Below, piece after piece: positions 53,169 through 64,000 of a DNA stretch of 64,000 bases (within the stretch, counting starts at the first letter, position 1; every line of letters starts with the position of its first letter). This DNA is from Coffea arabica (Eukaryota > Streptophyta > Magnoliopsida > Gentianales > Rubiaceae): contig NC_092312.1 in the NCBI RefSeq assembly GCF_036785885.1, forward strand, positions 23,764,001-23,828,000. Direction: 5' to 3'. Under the pieces are notes generated by a model. It was not told where the DNA came from, did not search any database, and worked only from the letters and a program-made list of their open reading frames with translations. The position numbers and the translations under genes are program-made.

Positions 53169-54489
53169 GATAACATGTAACATACAGTACCCGAGATTCC
53201 TGTTATGGTAATATATTCAGTACTTGCTCTTCTGATGCCATCTTTAGAATGGTAGTCTAATTGGTTTTTACATGCATCTGCACTATATTGTTCTTTAGAA
53301 ATTAATAGACTTTGGATGGTATCATGGAATTTGTTCATCAACCATATTTGCTTTAAGTAAATGCTTCTTCACTGATTGCACTCTTTACTCAACAGGTATA
53401 ATGTTATTGGCGGCATAATTTCTTAGCATGTCAGCAAGTGGATTTGCGGCTATACTTGTTACTTCCCTAGAAAATTTGTGTTTTCCTGATTTTTTATTAT
53501 TTAGAAGTGAGGTTATGGCTTCCATGAGGAGGAAGCCTCCGTAATGTCATATGAAGAGAATTTTTGATAATAAGATCTCAAGTTTTTATGATTAATTGCT
53601 TCACTTTCTCTCTAATCTCTATACAGCCTCAATGATGAGGTGCAGCGGAACTGCAGAAGTATCAAAAACTTTCTCCTTCTGTTGTTGTTAGACTATCGGA
53701 TAAGATTTTTTTCTTATCAATTTATTCTATTCCTTTTATGCATCCTCTGTTTTAGTTGCTTTGCCCCTTTTGTACGTCCAACCGTCGAAATGGATGTCAA
53801 ATAAAGCTATCATGTTCTCTGAATTCCTCGAATTATAAACACCAGGCAGCACCCTGAAGCAAAGAATAAAGGACAAAATGCGAATTTGAATTTGAGACCC
53901 TGAAGAGGCATGCAAGTAGTCCAGCACTCTCGCTCCATCACTTGCAAAAATGAGCAAAAATACTCTGAAGCCTGAATCACATTCCAAGCTTGAATGTTCA
54001 TTTTCTTGTTTACATTTCTCCTGTTGGGCTGCCACAACAAGAAGGCATCTGGTAAAGACCTCTGCCTCTACACAATGTTTTCATCAGTCATCACACCATC
54101 AGCTGAAAAACTATAACGCCCAGACATCCTCCTGTGATTTCTTTTGCAATGCATAAGGTGGGAAGAAAACTTCCTCTTCTATGTAAAACTAGAAAACTTG
54201 ATGAAAGAAATCTTTTCTTCATCATTCCATAGCAAGGTTGTAGCCTGCAATATAAACAATCAGAGGAAGAGGTACAATAAGAATGGCAGCAGGTTTCCAA
54301 ATCAAAGCAAGGTACATCCTGGATGCTGCATTTTGTCATACACTAATTCTACTTCCTCGTCACGTTCTAGTAAACATTCTTCCGTATTTCATATGCCTTT
54401 ACAGTACTTCAAGCCACAGTAGAAAGAAGTTACATTCTGCGGAGACGGTGGAGCAGTAGCAGGAAAGGCCAAGAAGCTGCAGCAAATGT
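53169..54489. other. convergent 3' region of the kinase and uL18 genes
   Basis: Contains both 3' UTRs. ORFs up to about 100 codons on either strand look like noise. No other gene seen. Confidence 0.45.
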
Positions 54490-56029
54490 CTAGACAAAAA
54501 TAATACCATTCTCCTGGATGGTATCAAGAATAATTGCAAGTCTGCCTTCAATCCGCTGGTTTTTGTCAGGTTCATAGGCAATTGCAAAGACATCAGCTTC
54601 TTTTGACCGTTCTGCAATAAGTTTCCCAATTACTCTGCAAGCATTGTTGTCAGTAAGAGACGGTAATGTGTTCCGAAGATCCTTGGCATTGGTTGTTGCC
54701 ACAGATATCACCTTGCTGGTTCCCCTATGCATCACTTTAGCATGGATAAATCGTTTTGAGAAGAAAACATTGAGTAGAAATGGTCTCATGTACATATCTG
54801 TCCGTTGTTTCCATGATTTTCTGTTAGGCTTTTTGGCTGCTTCACTTCGAGATCTCCGAGTCCAGGCAGCTTCAACAACAAAAGTCTAAAACATGTTGAA
54901 ATAAATGTACATTACTTAAAAAAGCATTTGTTGCTTTTCTACTGAGCCCATCATTTCTCATTTGAAGATTACATCTAAAGTGTGAACTACGATGCATCAG
55001 AGGCTAACCGAAACTCTGCACTGGACACCCTAATTCAGACCCTGAAAGTTTGTGCAACAACTAAAACGTACTTTCACTATGTGACATACACACTACCCCT
55101 TTAGGAAGAGAACGATTTTTAGTAAGGGTGCTGATAATTTCCCAACAAGCTTTCAATTCACAGTCGAATCATGTATAATCCGCCAAATGCAAATGAAATC
55201 TGCAGCCCGTCTAATGTGTAGTCACATTACCTGCATACTAACACTACACGTATTATCATTGGAAGACTGAAGATTCTATGCCTTAAAAGTACTTAATTGT
55301 CTAAAAAGTTGCACCATATATCCTCTGCAACCTAATTTATCTAGTCATTAATTCAACAACAGGGTCATTTCGAAAAGCAATTTTCCTCCAGATACTTGAC
55401 CAAGGTATGTTTTAACAATAATGATGATAATAATATAAAAATAAACATAAATCACCTGTATATGCAATCTTAACCAAGTGCTTTCGGGCCCTTAATGTCT
55501 CACCCAGCAATAACTTTTCACAAATAAAAATTCAACAGAGAAACTATAATTCTTAAAGCATAACATTTCCCCAAAGATAAGTTCTTTAATCTTTCAGACT
55601 CAATTATTTCAGCAACGAACTGGTGGACGTGCTTCTCCTGCACGTTACCTTGTTCATCTTTTATATTTTCGTCTTTAAGAAACTAAAATTGACAATTCCT
55701 GATGCACGTGATAGTCTCAGACGACAATGTTTCAGCAAATTCAAGCATCTTTTCAGGATATTAAATGAATCGAGCACTAAAAAAGCTCCAAGAAATGAAT
55801 TTTACAGCACGAAGCGGAAAAAGAAAGAGCTTTGGAAAATGGGATTTATCCAAACCTGCTTATGAAGGAGATTCAAAGGGCTTGACGGGGAAGTAGTAGT
55901 GATGGAAAGATTCAGCTTTGGTAGAGAAGAAGACCATGAAAGTGAAGCGGGATTTTCTTTTCCTGTTGAAATAAATTGAGAGGCGAGAGTGAAAGATAAA
56001 GTGGGTTTTGAAGAAATGAGAGCAGACAT
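54490..56029 (-). CDS. uL18-like ribosomal protein, organellar
   Basis: Two exons on the minus strand, 56029-55856 and 54885-54490, total 570 bases, 189 aa. Exon 1 (58 residues) is rich in Ser, Thr and Leu with one Glu, starting MSALISSKPTLSFTLASQFI, and looks like a plastid or mitochondrial targeting peptide. Exon 2 holds a basic segment (AAWTRRSRSEAAKKPNRKSW) and then an L18p/L5e fold: FFSKRFIHAKVMHRG, SVATTNAKDLR, CRVIGKLIAERSKEADV and GRLAIILDTIQENGIIFV. uL18 binds 5S rRNA in the central protuberance of the large ribosomal subunit. Similarity to bacterial L18 is moderate, so it may be one of the divergent plant L18p-family proteins rather than the canonical plastid L18. Confidence 0.78.
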
Positions 56030-56744
56030 CTCTCAACAAATGCTATGGTAGACATGACCAGAAGTTTGGGAGTAGATATATAAGATACTTTAGACAGTTG
56101 GGTTCATCTGTAAATATATGTACATCAGTGACCCGAAATGAAATAGAAGTTCATCATTCGGGCCATCAACTAGCAAGGCCAGTTCCCAGGCACTGTTCTT
56201 TATGGCCTTGGGGGCTTTTGGGCTCAATCTTAAATTGGGCTTTTGGGACTATACCCACAAGGCCAAGTTGAAGTTTTGAGTCTTTGGCAAGGTGTACAGG
56301 AGGATATTTTTTTTAATATATATATATATATATTTTTTTTTTTATTATAAAGTCTCGAATTCGAAATCTCTCATTTATATTCCCTCCTCCGTATCACCCT
56401 ACTTCCAATCCTCAGTCCTCTTGAGAAGCCCCCTTACCAAGTCTCATCATAAAATTTTGACATGCATAACAAATCACGTGCTATTACTTATCCTATTTAA
56501 CATTTCAAATACAACTTGTCTCTTGTTCCGGAGATTACTAAATAATTAACGACAAATCACATGAAACAAAATTCTATAAACCCTAAATAGGTGTCACCCA
56601 ACCCATTCCTTAGGTGTACCAAAGGACTTAGCAATTGGTTGAGTAGGTACATGGCATTGAAATTGCATTGTCGGGCTCCTCTTTCCCTCCTCTAAAAAGT
56701 TTAGAGCGTTGTGAAACTAACAAAATAAACTACCAAAAGTAGGG
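56030..56744. other. upstream region of the uL18-like gene
   Basis: Promoter side of the uL18-like gene, then an (AT)n/T-rich tract at 56308-56345. No gene seen. Confidence 0.45.
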
Positions 56745-57115
56745 ATTGGAATAGTAGAGTGAGAAGCGGAGAGAGATAGAAGAACTATAGTATTATTCTA
56801 TTTACTGATCAAAGTACTTCCAGGTTACAAATGAAGTAGGATTTACCCTTACATATAGGAGATCCAAGATCAAAGGTACATGAACCCTATTAAATACTAA
56901 TACATGAATTTAGTACTTCAAGTACATCCATAAATAGGTTCATCCAATGTACCAATAAACCTAGAGAGAATACATGTATCTTCCTTCTTGAGAATATAAA
57001 CGGACATCCACATCTTATAATTATTTCATAACATAGAGTATTTTTTAAATGGAAAAAATTAGATTCTTGATGATAATGAACCACACACTCGATTCCACAA
57101 GCAGAAATCGTGTTT
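56745..57115 (-). mobile_element. probable Copia-type LTR fossil (solo LTR or fragment)
   Basis: Read on the minus strand, the segment has the layout of the 3' half of a Ty1/copia LTR: a TGGATGT motif, a TAAGGGTAAATCC block after TCCTATATG, and a late tract leading to a C/T-rich end. No internal coding region lies next to it. Borders are approximate and no target duplication was fixed. It looks old and decayed. Confidence 0.4.
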
Positions 57116-59406
57116 AAGAACAGGGATATTATAGAAGTATTGAGATGTGACTAGGAATATAATTAAATGAATTATTTTGGAATGAAGAAAACTCGAGTAT
57201 CGTTGGTTCTATCTAGCATCGAATCATATAGATGCTATCACAGCATAATACTTTTCATGTATGTCGTCAACTTCCTTCACGCCACGAAAAAAGCAAAAAA
57301 AAAAAAAAAAAAAAAAACAATGTGGCTATGATTCCATTTGTGAAAATGTAAAGCAAAACAACCTTCTTAAATTCCCAAAGAGATAGGAAAATTGTTAAGA
57401 GAAAATAAAACATTTTCTACTCAGTTTCAATGAGAAATGTCATATGACTCGTATCCCATGGTTTTTCGAGAGCTCACTCACTTTTTATGCACCTTAGCTC
57501 CTTGAAACATACAGGCTACTGTTTCATCTAAAAATACCAAAGGGGAAAAAAGAAGAAAAATGGATAAAGATGGTTGTCATGTCATTCATAGAAGATCATG
57601 TATTTCACGCGGATGGGCCTTACAAGTTCTATTTCCCACAAATTTGTCCTTTAGTATAATTGAATTGAAAAATAATATAACAAAAATTTAAATATAGTAT
57701 AACTGAGTCAAAAAATAATGTAATAAAAATATAAAAATTACTAATTCACCTCGAAATGGAGTAAAGTAAAATATAATTTGTCAGGCCTCGGATCATTTTT
57801 TGAAAAAATAAAATGAATCTCGACAGATTGTAACAGTGAAGTAGACTATACAACTCGAGATATCTATTTATTTGGTAGCTTTTGTTTGTATTGATTTACA
57901 CTACCTTTATAACAAGACAGGCACACTCTCACCTAAACATTTTTTTCCCCAAAGAATGAGATTTGATTGTCATTGTTCGGAGCAAGCAATGAGTTGAAAA
58001 GTAAGGTAATAAAACCTTTCTAATACTTTCTTTTGGTGGTTTGCTTTTTTCGGTATTTTGTGAACTTGACGGCTAAGTCGTACAATACTGCTACTAAACT
58101 TTGTGAATGGGCGAAGGTTTCACCCAATTGCAAAGGAAAGGATAGGGATAACCAACAGCCGTCAGAGTTGTTGGCTTCATGCTTCATCTCACAGATTAGG
58201 GTTTGAACCTCGCTGTTAAGTTTGGAAGGGAAGGAGGGATTACAGGAGTGACGTAATGATATATATATATATATAAATAAAAAAGGCATCCAAGTAATAT
58301 ATAGAAAGGGGGTGACATCCATAGTAATTAATATATCAAGTTTCTTGGTTGACTCAATTTGTCAGCTGGTAAGGTTCGTTCACTGTTTGCTGGAGGGAAA
58401 TTTGAATGGGGGATTCTCACTACGAGCAGTTGCAATTGGTATAGAGCCCCAATTAATGTCTTATTAATTCCCAAGCGTGGAATGGTTAAACTTCCAAACA
58501 TGATCAAAAGACCCTCTTCTCTTCTCTTCTCTTCTCTCTAGTAACTTTTCTCACTTCTTCTCTTCTCACAAACTCCCAAACTAGCTTTGCTGACAGACGA
58601 AGGTTTCAGAAAATAAATTGACCTACGTACACAAGTTGGTTGTTTTTTGTTTTTTGTTTTTTTAACCCACAAAGAAAGCAAACATGGCTTGAGTCCAGCA
58701 TCCCTCCAGGCTTCAAAGGGATGTACGTCCTCTCTCTGGTTTATTATTGGAGTACGCCAAGAACATGCTTTTGCTTTCAGTACATGGGATGTCATCATGG
58801 TAATACTTGGCCGTCGTGTGTATGGATCAATCTCCAAACATAAGCAATGGTTTACTTGAAATTTGGCAAAGCTCTTTCTTCTAGTTTTACAAACAAAAGG
58901 TTGGACCACCACCAGCTATCCAAAAAAAAAGATGCGAAATCCGACTTTGTTTTCCCAGCTGTTTCGTTACATTCTGCTTAATTTTTCATGCAACAGATTA
59001 ATCAATCAAGACCACGGATCGGATATATGTTCTCACTAGCTTGCTATATATGCTGAAGAGTTCATTTTGGCAATGAAGAGATAATATACCACGTACATGT
59101 TTTGTTTTAACTTGCTTGTATGCCATCTAATGTTACATCAACAAACAATTGGTGTTGCTTCAAAGAATGCACAACTAATTGGATTCTACCTTAAAAAAAA
59201 TATACTAAACCCAACATATATAGTTAGTTAGTTTAAGACTTATTGGTCTTGCAAAAAACATACAATTGCAATAATAAATACGGGCATATATACAGCACAA
59301 AATGAGCTAAGGCGAGTAGGCAAAGAAAGAAGAAAAGAAAAGGCCGCGGCATGGATGGTCCAGTACTTGGGTTGAAAGCAAATTAAGATTCTCCAACTCC
59401 ATAGCC
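57116..59406. other. intergenic DNA upstream of the RING-H2 gene
   Basis: An A-run at about 57296-57317, a (AT)n tract at 58259-58275 and a (CTCTT)n tract at 58513-58540. A GGTTTGAACCTC box near 58200 may be part of a minus-strand SINE. No coding sequence seen. Confidence 0.4.
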
Positions 59407-59826
59407 ATGGCGGCCGCAAGCAAGATTCTCACGGGGATCATCTCCATCTGCCGTCTGGTCTTCATCAAATGGTTTCACGGGGATCAAAGTCTGCGCTTCT
59501 TATCTTTAACCTTCGCCCGTTCTAATTCTTCAGATAAAACTACGCAGAAGAAAAAGTGCTTATATTATTGTACAGTGTGCCTCGCCGACATAAACGGTGA
59601 TGACAAGTACAGACAGCTGCCCAAATGCAACCATTGCTTCCATGTCGAATGCATCGATAAATGGTTTGCATCATCCCGCCATTTTACATGCCCATTATGC
59701 AGAAGTGAAGTCCCTCGTCATCTGCATTCAACTGATCGCAAGTACTACAACTTCTTCTTCTCCCCTAATTTTCTAAGTATTTTCTCAGAACCATTTCTTT
59801 CCATTTTGACCAAGATCTTAACGTGA
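59407..59826 (+). CDS. RING-H2 finger protein, putative E3 ubiquitin ligase
   Basis: Intronless ORF of 139 aa, with the ATG in a good context (ATAGCCATGGCGG). Residues 7-22 are hydrophobic (ILTGIISICRLVFIKW) and could be a membrane segment. The RING-H2 has all eight ligands: Cys55, Cys58, Cys74, His76, His79, Cys82, Cys95 and Cys98, spaced C-x2-C-x15-C-x-H-x2-H-x2-C-x12-C-x2-C. DKWF after Cys82 is the usual contact for E2 enzymes. This resembles short ATL or RHA-type ligases, which pass ubiquitin from an E2 to substrates. The ATL GLD motif is not seen, so I do not assign the subfamily. The C terminus (NFFFSPNFLSIF...) is hydrophobic. Confidence 0.85.
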   Translation: MAAASKILTGIISICRLVFIKWFHGDQSLRFLSLTFARSNSSDKTTQKKKCLYYCTVCLADINGDDKYRQLPKCNHCFHVECIDKWFASSRHFTCPLCRSEVPRHLHSTDRKYYNFFFSPNFLSIFSEPFLSILTKILT

Positions 59827-60728
59827 TGTTCTGTGAAAACAATATGCGCTTTGTTGCCTAGCTGCAAATACATACATACATACAGATTCGCTTTCTTTTT
59901 CGCAGCTTCTTTATCATATATGTATTGATACTTCTTTAGAAATTTAAAAATGATGCTTCTAATTAGTGCGCCCAACCTCCCGTGAAAAAACAAGTACAAA
60001 TTTCGTCCCATTTTTTGGAAAGGAAAATAGGCCCTTTTTTTTTTTTGGAAAGGAAAATAGACTTGTTTCGCAAATGATCTTCTGTTCGACTTCCTTTTTT
60101 AAGCTTATTTATTTTTCTTGTCCTTTTAAGCTTCAAAGATTACTTACAAGTAGAACACAAAAGATAATAGACTAAATAACAATATATAATAGAAAATTCA
60201 TTAAAAACTCACTTTTTTTTAGTAAAAATTTAGTTTTCCTTTTAATCTATAATCTTTTGTGTTCTACTCGGTTAGTAGTGTTAGAACTTAAAACGACAAG
60301 AAAAAGAATTATTAAAATATGATGTTTATGAAAAATATATAGTGAATTAATAGATGTTGAAATAGAAAATAGTATTAAAAAAAGATCTTTTGCGTCGTCA
60401 CATGGTAAAGCTATGAAATGTGGACAAGAATAGGGGGCAATTCGAACACAAGCATTCAAGCAAATAATCTACACGAACAAAAGTAATTCTATACACGGGA
60501 TTCCCTCAACCAATACTCAAACTCCAGTATTTCTGCTTTCAGGACATCTACGAGTATTCGAGCTACAAACTTTCTGGTAAAACCTATGGAATATATCTAC
60601 GAGTCCGTCCATTCTTGAACCACTTTCGATTCCTGTCACATGGAATATTTAGTGCCTCATGGGTGAAATGATAAAGACGCCAATCCGAAACATAGAACCT
60701 ATTGATTCATTTGGACCCAAAACTACTC
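59827..60728. other. intergenic DNA downstream of the RING-H2 gene
   Basis: AT-rich. Contains a small inverted-repeat element (60150-60267) and a tandem pair of TTTTTTGGAAAGGAAAATAG (60012-60061). No gene. Confidence 0.45.
60150..60267. repeat. short fold-back element
   Basis: GTAGAACACAAAAGATAATA at the left pairs with TATAATCTTTTGTGTTCTAC at the right, with one mismatch over about 20 bases, around a 70-bp AT-rich loop. Probably a small MITE. No target duplication is clear. Confidence 0.65.
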
Positions 60729-60739
60729 TTCTTAACTAC

Positions 60740-61194
60740 TACGGTTGTAAACGAGTCAAGACGAGAGTCGAATTTTGATCTAATCGAATCGAGTAACTAT
60801 TCAATTTTACCAAGCTCAAATTCGACGAGCTCTCATTGTAAAGGTTGAGTTCGAGGTTGACCGACTCTCAAAGTTGAGGCGATTTGAACTTGAGTTTGAG
60901 CTTACTAGAGTTTTAAAAAATAAAAAATAATTATTATTTTATTATTAACAAAATAAATAAAATAGCATTTTTCTTTAACAAATGATAAAATATTAGGAAT
61001 ATATATATGTAATTTCACACACGCACACACGCACACATATAAAATCAAGTGACTCGCGAGTTAACGAGTTGAATTTTTCTACGCTCAAATTCAAGCTGAT
61101 CAGTTTGAGCTCAACTCGAATTCAATATTGATCAACTTCAAGTTGAGCTTAAACCTAGTCGGCTCACGGGCAGTTTGATTTGTTTGTTGCCTTA
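60740..61194. mobile_element. hAT-like MITE flanked by an 11-bp direct repeat
   Basis: Begins TACGGTTGTAAACGAGTCAAG and ends TTTGTTTGTTGCCTTA, a weak inverted pair of the common GTAAACGAGTCGAG class of hAT-like ends. TTCTTAACTAC stands on both sides (60729-60739 and 61195-61205). That is longer than the 8 bp expected for hAT, so a few bases may be chance. The interior is GAG/CTC-motif rich and non-coding. Confidence 0.65.
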
Positions 61195-61205
61195 TTCTTA
61201 ACTAC

Positions 61206-63740
61206 TTAATATCTTTTCATCATTCGATTAATAGAGCAACCTGTGTTTTTGTTCAAATCATCATTTTCTTGACCACAAAGCCTGTTCCAATATGGGTTGT
61301 TGATGGATTGGGTGCATCATGCATGTTAATTGGGCACTTGTTAAGATGAGTTCAAGTTATTCAAAAAATAAAGTTAAATCCAGAAAATATTTTGATGCAG
61401 AAGGGGCAATAAATGTGCAAAGTTGTCTAGTTTCCATCTTAATCAGTTTTTGGAGAATTTTTTTTTTGGGTTAAATTTCAAACATCAGTGATCTACAAGA
61501 AAGTGTACACGAGACAGAAGTATACCATACCATGCACATACTATTCAATCAACGTACTAACAAAAAACTAGGAAATTCCAACTCGTAGATCAGAGCAAAA
61601 CTATCCGCTAGGCTGGGATCTGGCTGGCTTCCAACGAGACAGAATGGATCTCAAATCTCTCAATAGCTGATCATACACCCCGAGCAAGGAGGGAAAATGT
61701 GACCTCTGAATTCCGGCTCATTCCTGAATCTCCAAATTTGATAGCAGCAAAAGAATTAAAAGCTTCTTCCAAACATCAGCAATTCTCTAAACAAAGTAAC
61801 TATCCGAATTAAAAGCTTAAAAGGTAATTTGCACAGTTCTTAAATCTGGTGTTAATCTACCCTGTAATATCCTGTAGATCACTCTTTACAGGAACCCACC
61901 TCCAAAGTTAGAAATCTGAGCTGGAGTTTAGCAGATTACCAATCGGCTCTGGGCTGCGGATTCAACAACCCAACCAAATTCATCATTGTGGGTTTGGATT
62001 AATTCCTTTAGGACACGACGAAATAGTCGATCAATTTCATGAGACAACTGATGGGCTAAGTTCAAGTGTTTGTTTATCTGGAAGTGGAACATCAAAATAG
62101 TTTTCTTGAATTCTTCGTTGACATAGAGACTCCCGTTAAAACAGTGGTATTTTGGGCATTACGTTTGACAAGTGTTATGTTTCTTTTGGATTCTAGTAAC
62201 ATTACAGATGCTGTAACTTTTGAAAGTTACAGACATATATAAACTGCCTCAATCCATGGTTGTATTGTTTGGGATGTTAAATACTCGCAGAAGTGTCCAA
62301 AATTTAGGGTGGAAATTCCTTATATTAGCGATAAGCAGATTAAGAAGATTGGATAACGATAAACTTAAAACTTAAGAAGATTGAAACCTTCAAAATCGTA
62401 GCATGTGTAACATTCCAATTTTCCTTTTCATTTATGTGAACAGACTGGAAGTAAAGCTCTTACCAAGAAGAGTTCTTCAAAGATCAAAAAGTCCATTAAA
62501 ATTATCACGACTTTATGTCCTCAGCATAATTATTTCAGAGTCCAGTGAATTATTTCAGATTTTAAAAAAAAAATCTTTCTGTGACCAAAAAAGAAAAGCT
62601 TTCTTATGTGCTTCGCCGACTTCTTACAATCATTGCGTCAGAAAAAAAAAAAAAAAAAGAAAGAAGAGATTTTCAGAGAATATGAAGCACGAAATTGATT
62701 GGATAAATGGCATCCCGGATATGTTGGAAATATCTGCAGGGGTTTGTTGGGCATTTATTGATGAGGGTCCTGGGGAGGATATATGCATAGGAATATGCAT
62801 ACAGAATTAAAGTAACTCTCTGTTTCCACCTTCCAGCTCTAGAAACATGTATTTATACTGCTTAGTTTCATTAAATGGCTCAGCATTGTGCAGTGAAAGA
62901 AGATACTCGATATATGATGATGTATATGTGTCTCAGCATGTGGTTTGGTTGGTCCATCACCTTCAACATTCAACCTGCTATGCAGAGTCCAGAGAGTCCA
63001 GACAATAACCTTAATCAATGCCGTATTTAAAATACTACTACTCTACTACCATCTGTTTCAGACACTAAAAGTGTGGAATCTGGATTTGGCCCTCTTCAGT
63101 TTAATTTATAGGTTCAGTTTACTCTCTGTACTCCACCCTCTTCAACCTGCAAGAAGCCATTTAACCATAAATCTATTAGGGAAGTAGTTGAAGAGGGTTG
63201 TTGAGTAACAATGCAACCATTTGGCCCAACCTATGCAACCAGTTAGGATCAGGCATCGATTAACCAGTCGAATAGTCCATGACTCCTGTAACATGAAGTT
63301 TTTATTTCTTATTAATAACTCGTTCAATTTTTAGCGTATATAAGACTAATTCTCAAATTAATGACAAAAAATTCATTTTAATTTGTAGGTTTAATGAACT
63401 ACTCTGATTGACAACCTTAACCCTCACACTTCAATTTGATTTGAGCAGAAACATGAAGCAGTTGGAGTAAAGTTGACAGCACAAATTAAGAAAGCTTAAA
63501 GTGGTTGTTATCCTGAATAATCAAACATTAAGAAGAAAGTGGCCAAAACATAGTCCGACAAAAGGTTTACATACGGCTAAAGGGCCAAAATACACTATAT
63601 TATATGACTAGGCTTTCTTGGAGCCAACAGCCCTCTCTGGGACTAATACAATAATACATTTCATCAAAGCATATATGGAATATTTCACTAGCTTAAGTAA
63701 TTTGACCTAAAAGGGCCTTCTTGAGAAATAATTCTGGATA
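61206..63740. other. intergenic DNA, no supported gene
   Basis: A segment near 61600-61790 has a faint resemblance to the end of a LINE or retroelement RNase H region on the minus strand but no solid frame. A 135-codon ORF at 62403-62810 contains a Lys-rich run from an A-tract and is not convincing. Confidence 0.35.
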
Positions 63741-63755
63741 ACTAACACCAATGTT

Positions 63756-64000
63756 TTTAAACCCGGACCAGGGAATGAATCGAAAAACTTTTCAGTTCAC
63801 GGTTCGATCGGTTCAATCGATTCGACTCCGATTCAAAGATTTAATAATTTTTTAATTCATTTTAGTATTAAACATTTTGAATAAAACTAAATTATTTATT
63901 TTAAAAAATAAATACTTAATAAAATCGGTTGAACCTCCAGATTTTTCCGGTTCAATCGGTTCTTGACAGATTTTGATCGGTTCAATTAATTCTTTGGATG
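63756..64000. mobile_element. hAT-like element, left part, cut by the window end
   Basis: TTTTTAAACCCGGACCAGGG and the following GGTTCGATCGGTTCAATCG blocks are the usual start of a widespread plant hAT-like MITE class. The mirrored CGGTTGAACC and CCGGTTCAATCGG blocks near 63930-63960 suggest its other end lies just past the window. Confidence 0.5.

Noticed and set aside
58120-58260. Possible minus-strand SINE
   Set aside because: A B-box-like GGTTTGAACC is present but no A box at the right spacing.
61600-61790. Possible LINE or retroelement C-terminal fragment on the minus strand
   Set aside because: A short QIWRFRNEPEF-like peptide only. Too little to name a family.
62403-62810. 135-codon ORF
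   Set aside because: Contains a run of lysines from an A-tract, no domain and no promoter context. Not supported as a gene.

Overview
The window is nuclear DNA from a flowering plant, most likely a eudicot. It is AT-rich, its genes have many short GT-AG introns, the gene set is typical of plants, and the intergenic DNA is full of small hAT, Mutator and Stowaway-type elements and MITEs. I read ten nuclear protein-coding genes with good support, plus one small glycine-rich ORF. Exon borders were worked out by hand from GT/AG sites, reading phase and remembered family sequences. No transcript data were available.

Layout. 0.4-1.3 kb: last three exons of a mitochondrial NAD-malic enzyme (+). 1.8-2.6 kb: hAT-like element with GC-rich ends. 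3.25-3.6 kb: small secreted glycine-rich protein (+). 5.0-6.9 kb: intronless PPR protein whose C-terminal E motif is cut by a frameshift (+). 9.1-15.0 kb: dynamin-related protein of the DRP1E type, 15 exons (+). 16.2-18.8 and 19.8-21.4 kb: two tandem HAD sugar-phosphate phosphatases of the SGPP type with the same exon plan (both -). 22-25.2 kb: a cluster of hAT and SINE remnants. 25.4-32.6 kb: NOG1/Obg-like GTPase, 14 exons, predicted organellar (+). 34.1-36.8 kb: PIG-P, a GPI-anchor biosynthesis subunit (-). 38.5-39.9 kb: DCC1, a sister-chromatid cohesion and RFC-CTF18 subunit (+), divergent from PIG-P. 41.8-46.8 kb: a nested repeat island with a 1.9-kb Mutator-like element with a perfect 9-bp target duplication, a Stowaway MITE, and two sets of inverted arms in permuted order. 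48-53.2 kb: UMP-CMP kinase with a long 5' UTR intron (+). 54.5-56.0 kb: organellar uL18-like ribosomal protein (-). 56.7-57.1 kb: probable Copia LTR fossil. 59.4-59.8 kb: RING-H2 finger protein (+). The rest, to 64 kb, is intergenic with further hAT-like elements.

The genes are unrelated housekeeping functions: organelle metabolism and gene expression, membrane fission, GPI anchoring, cohesion, nucleotide salvage and ubiquitination. Only the two HAD phosphatases form a functional cluster, by tandem duplication. I found no CRISPR array, operon, tRNA or rRNA gene, and nothing I would call an undescribed biological system. The points most worth following are the frameshifted PPR gene, the duplicated splice acceptor in DRP1E intron 8, a possible membrane-anchored alternative C terminus of the UMP-CMP kinase, and the permuted inverted-repeat island.
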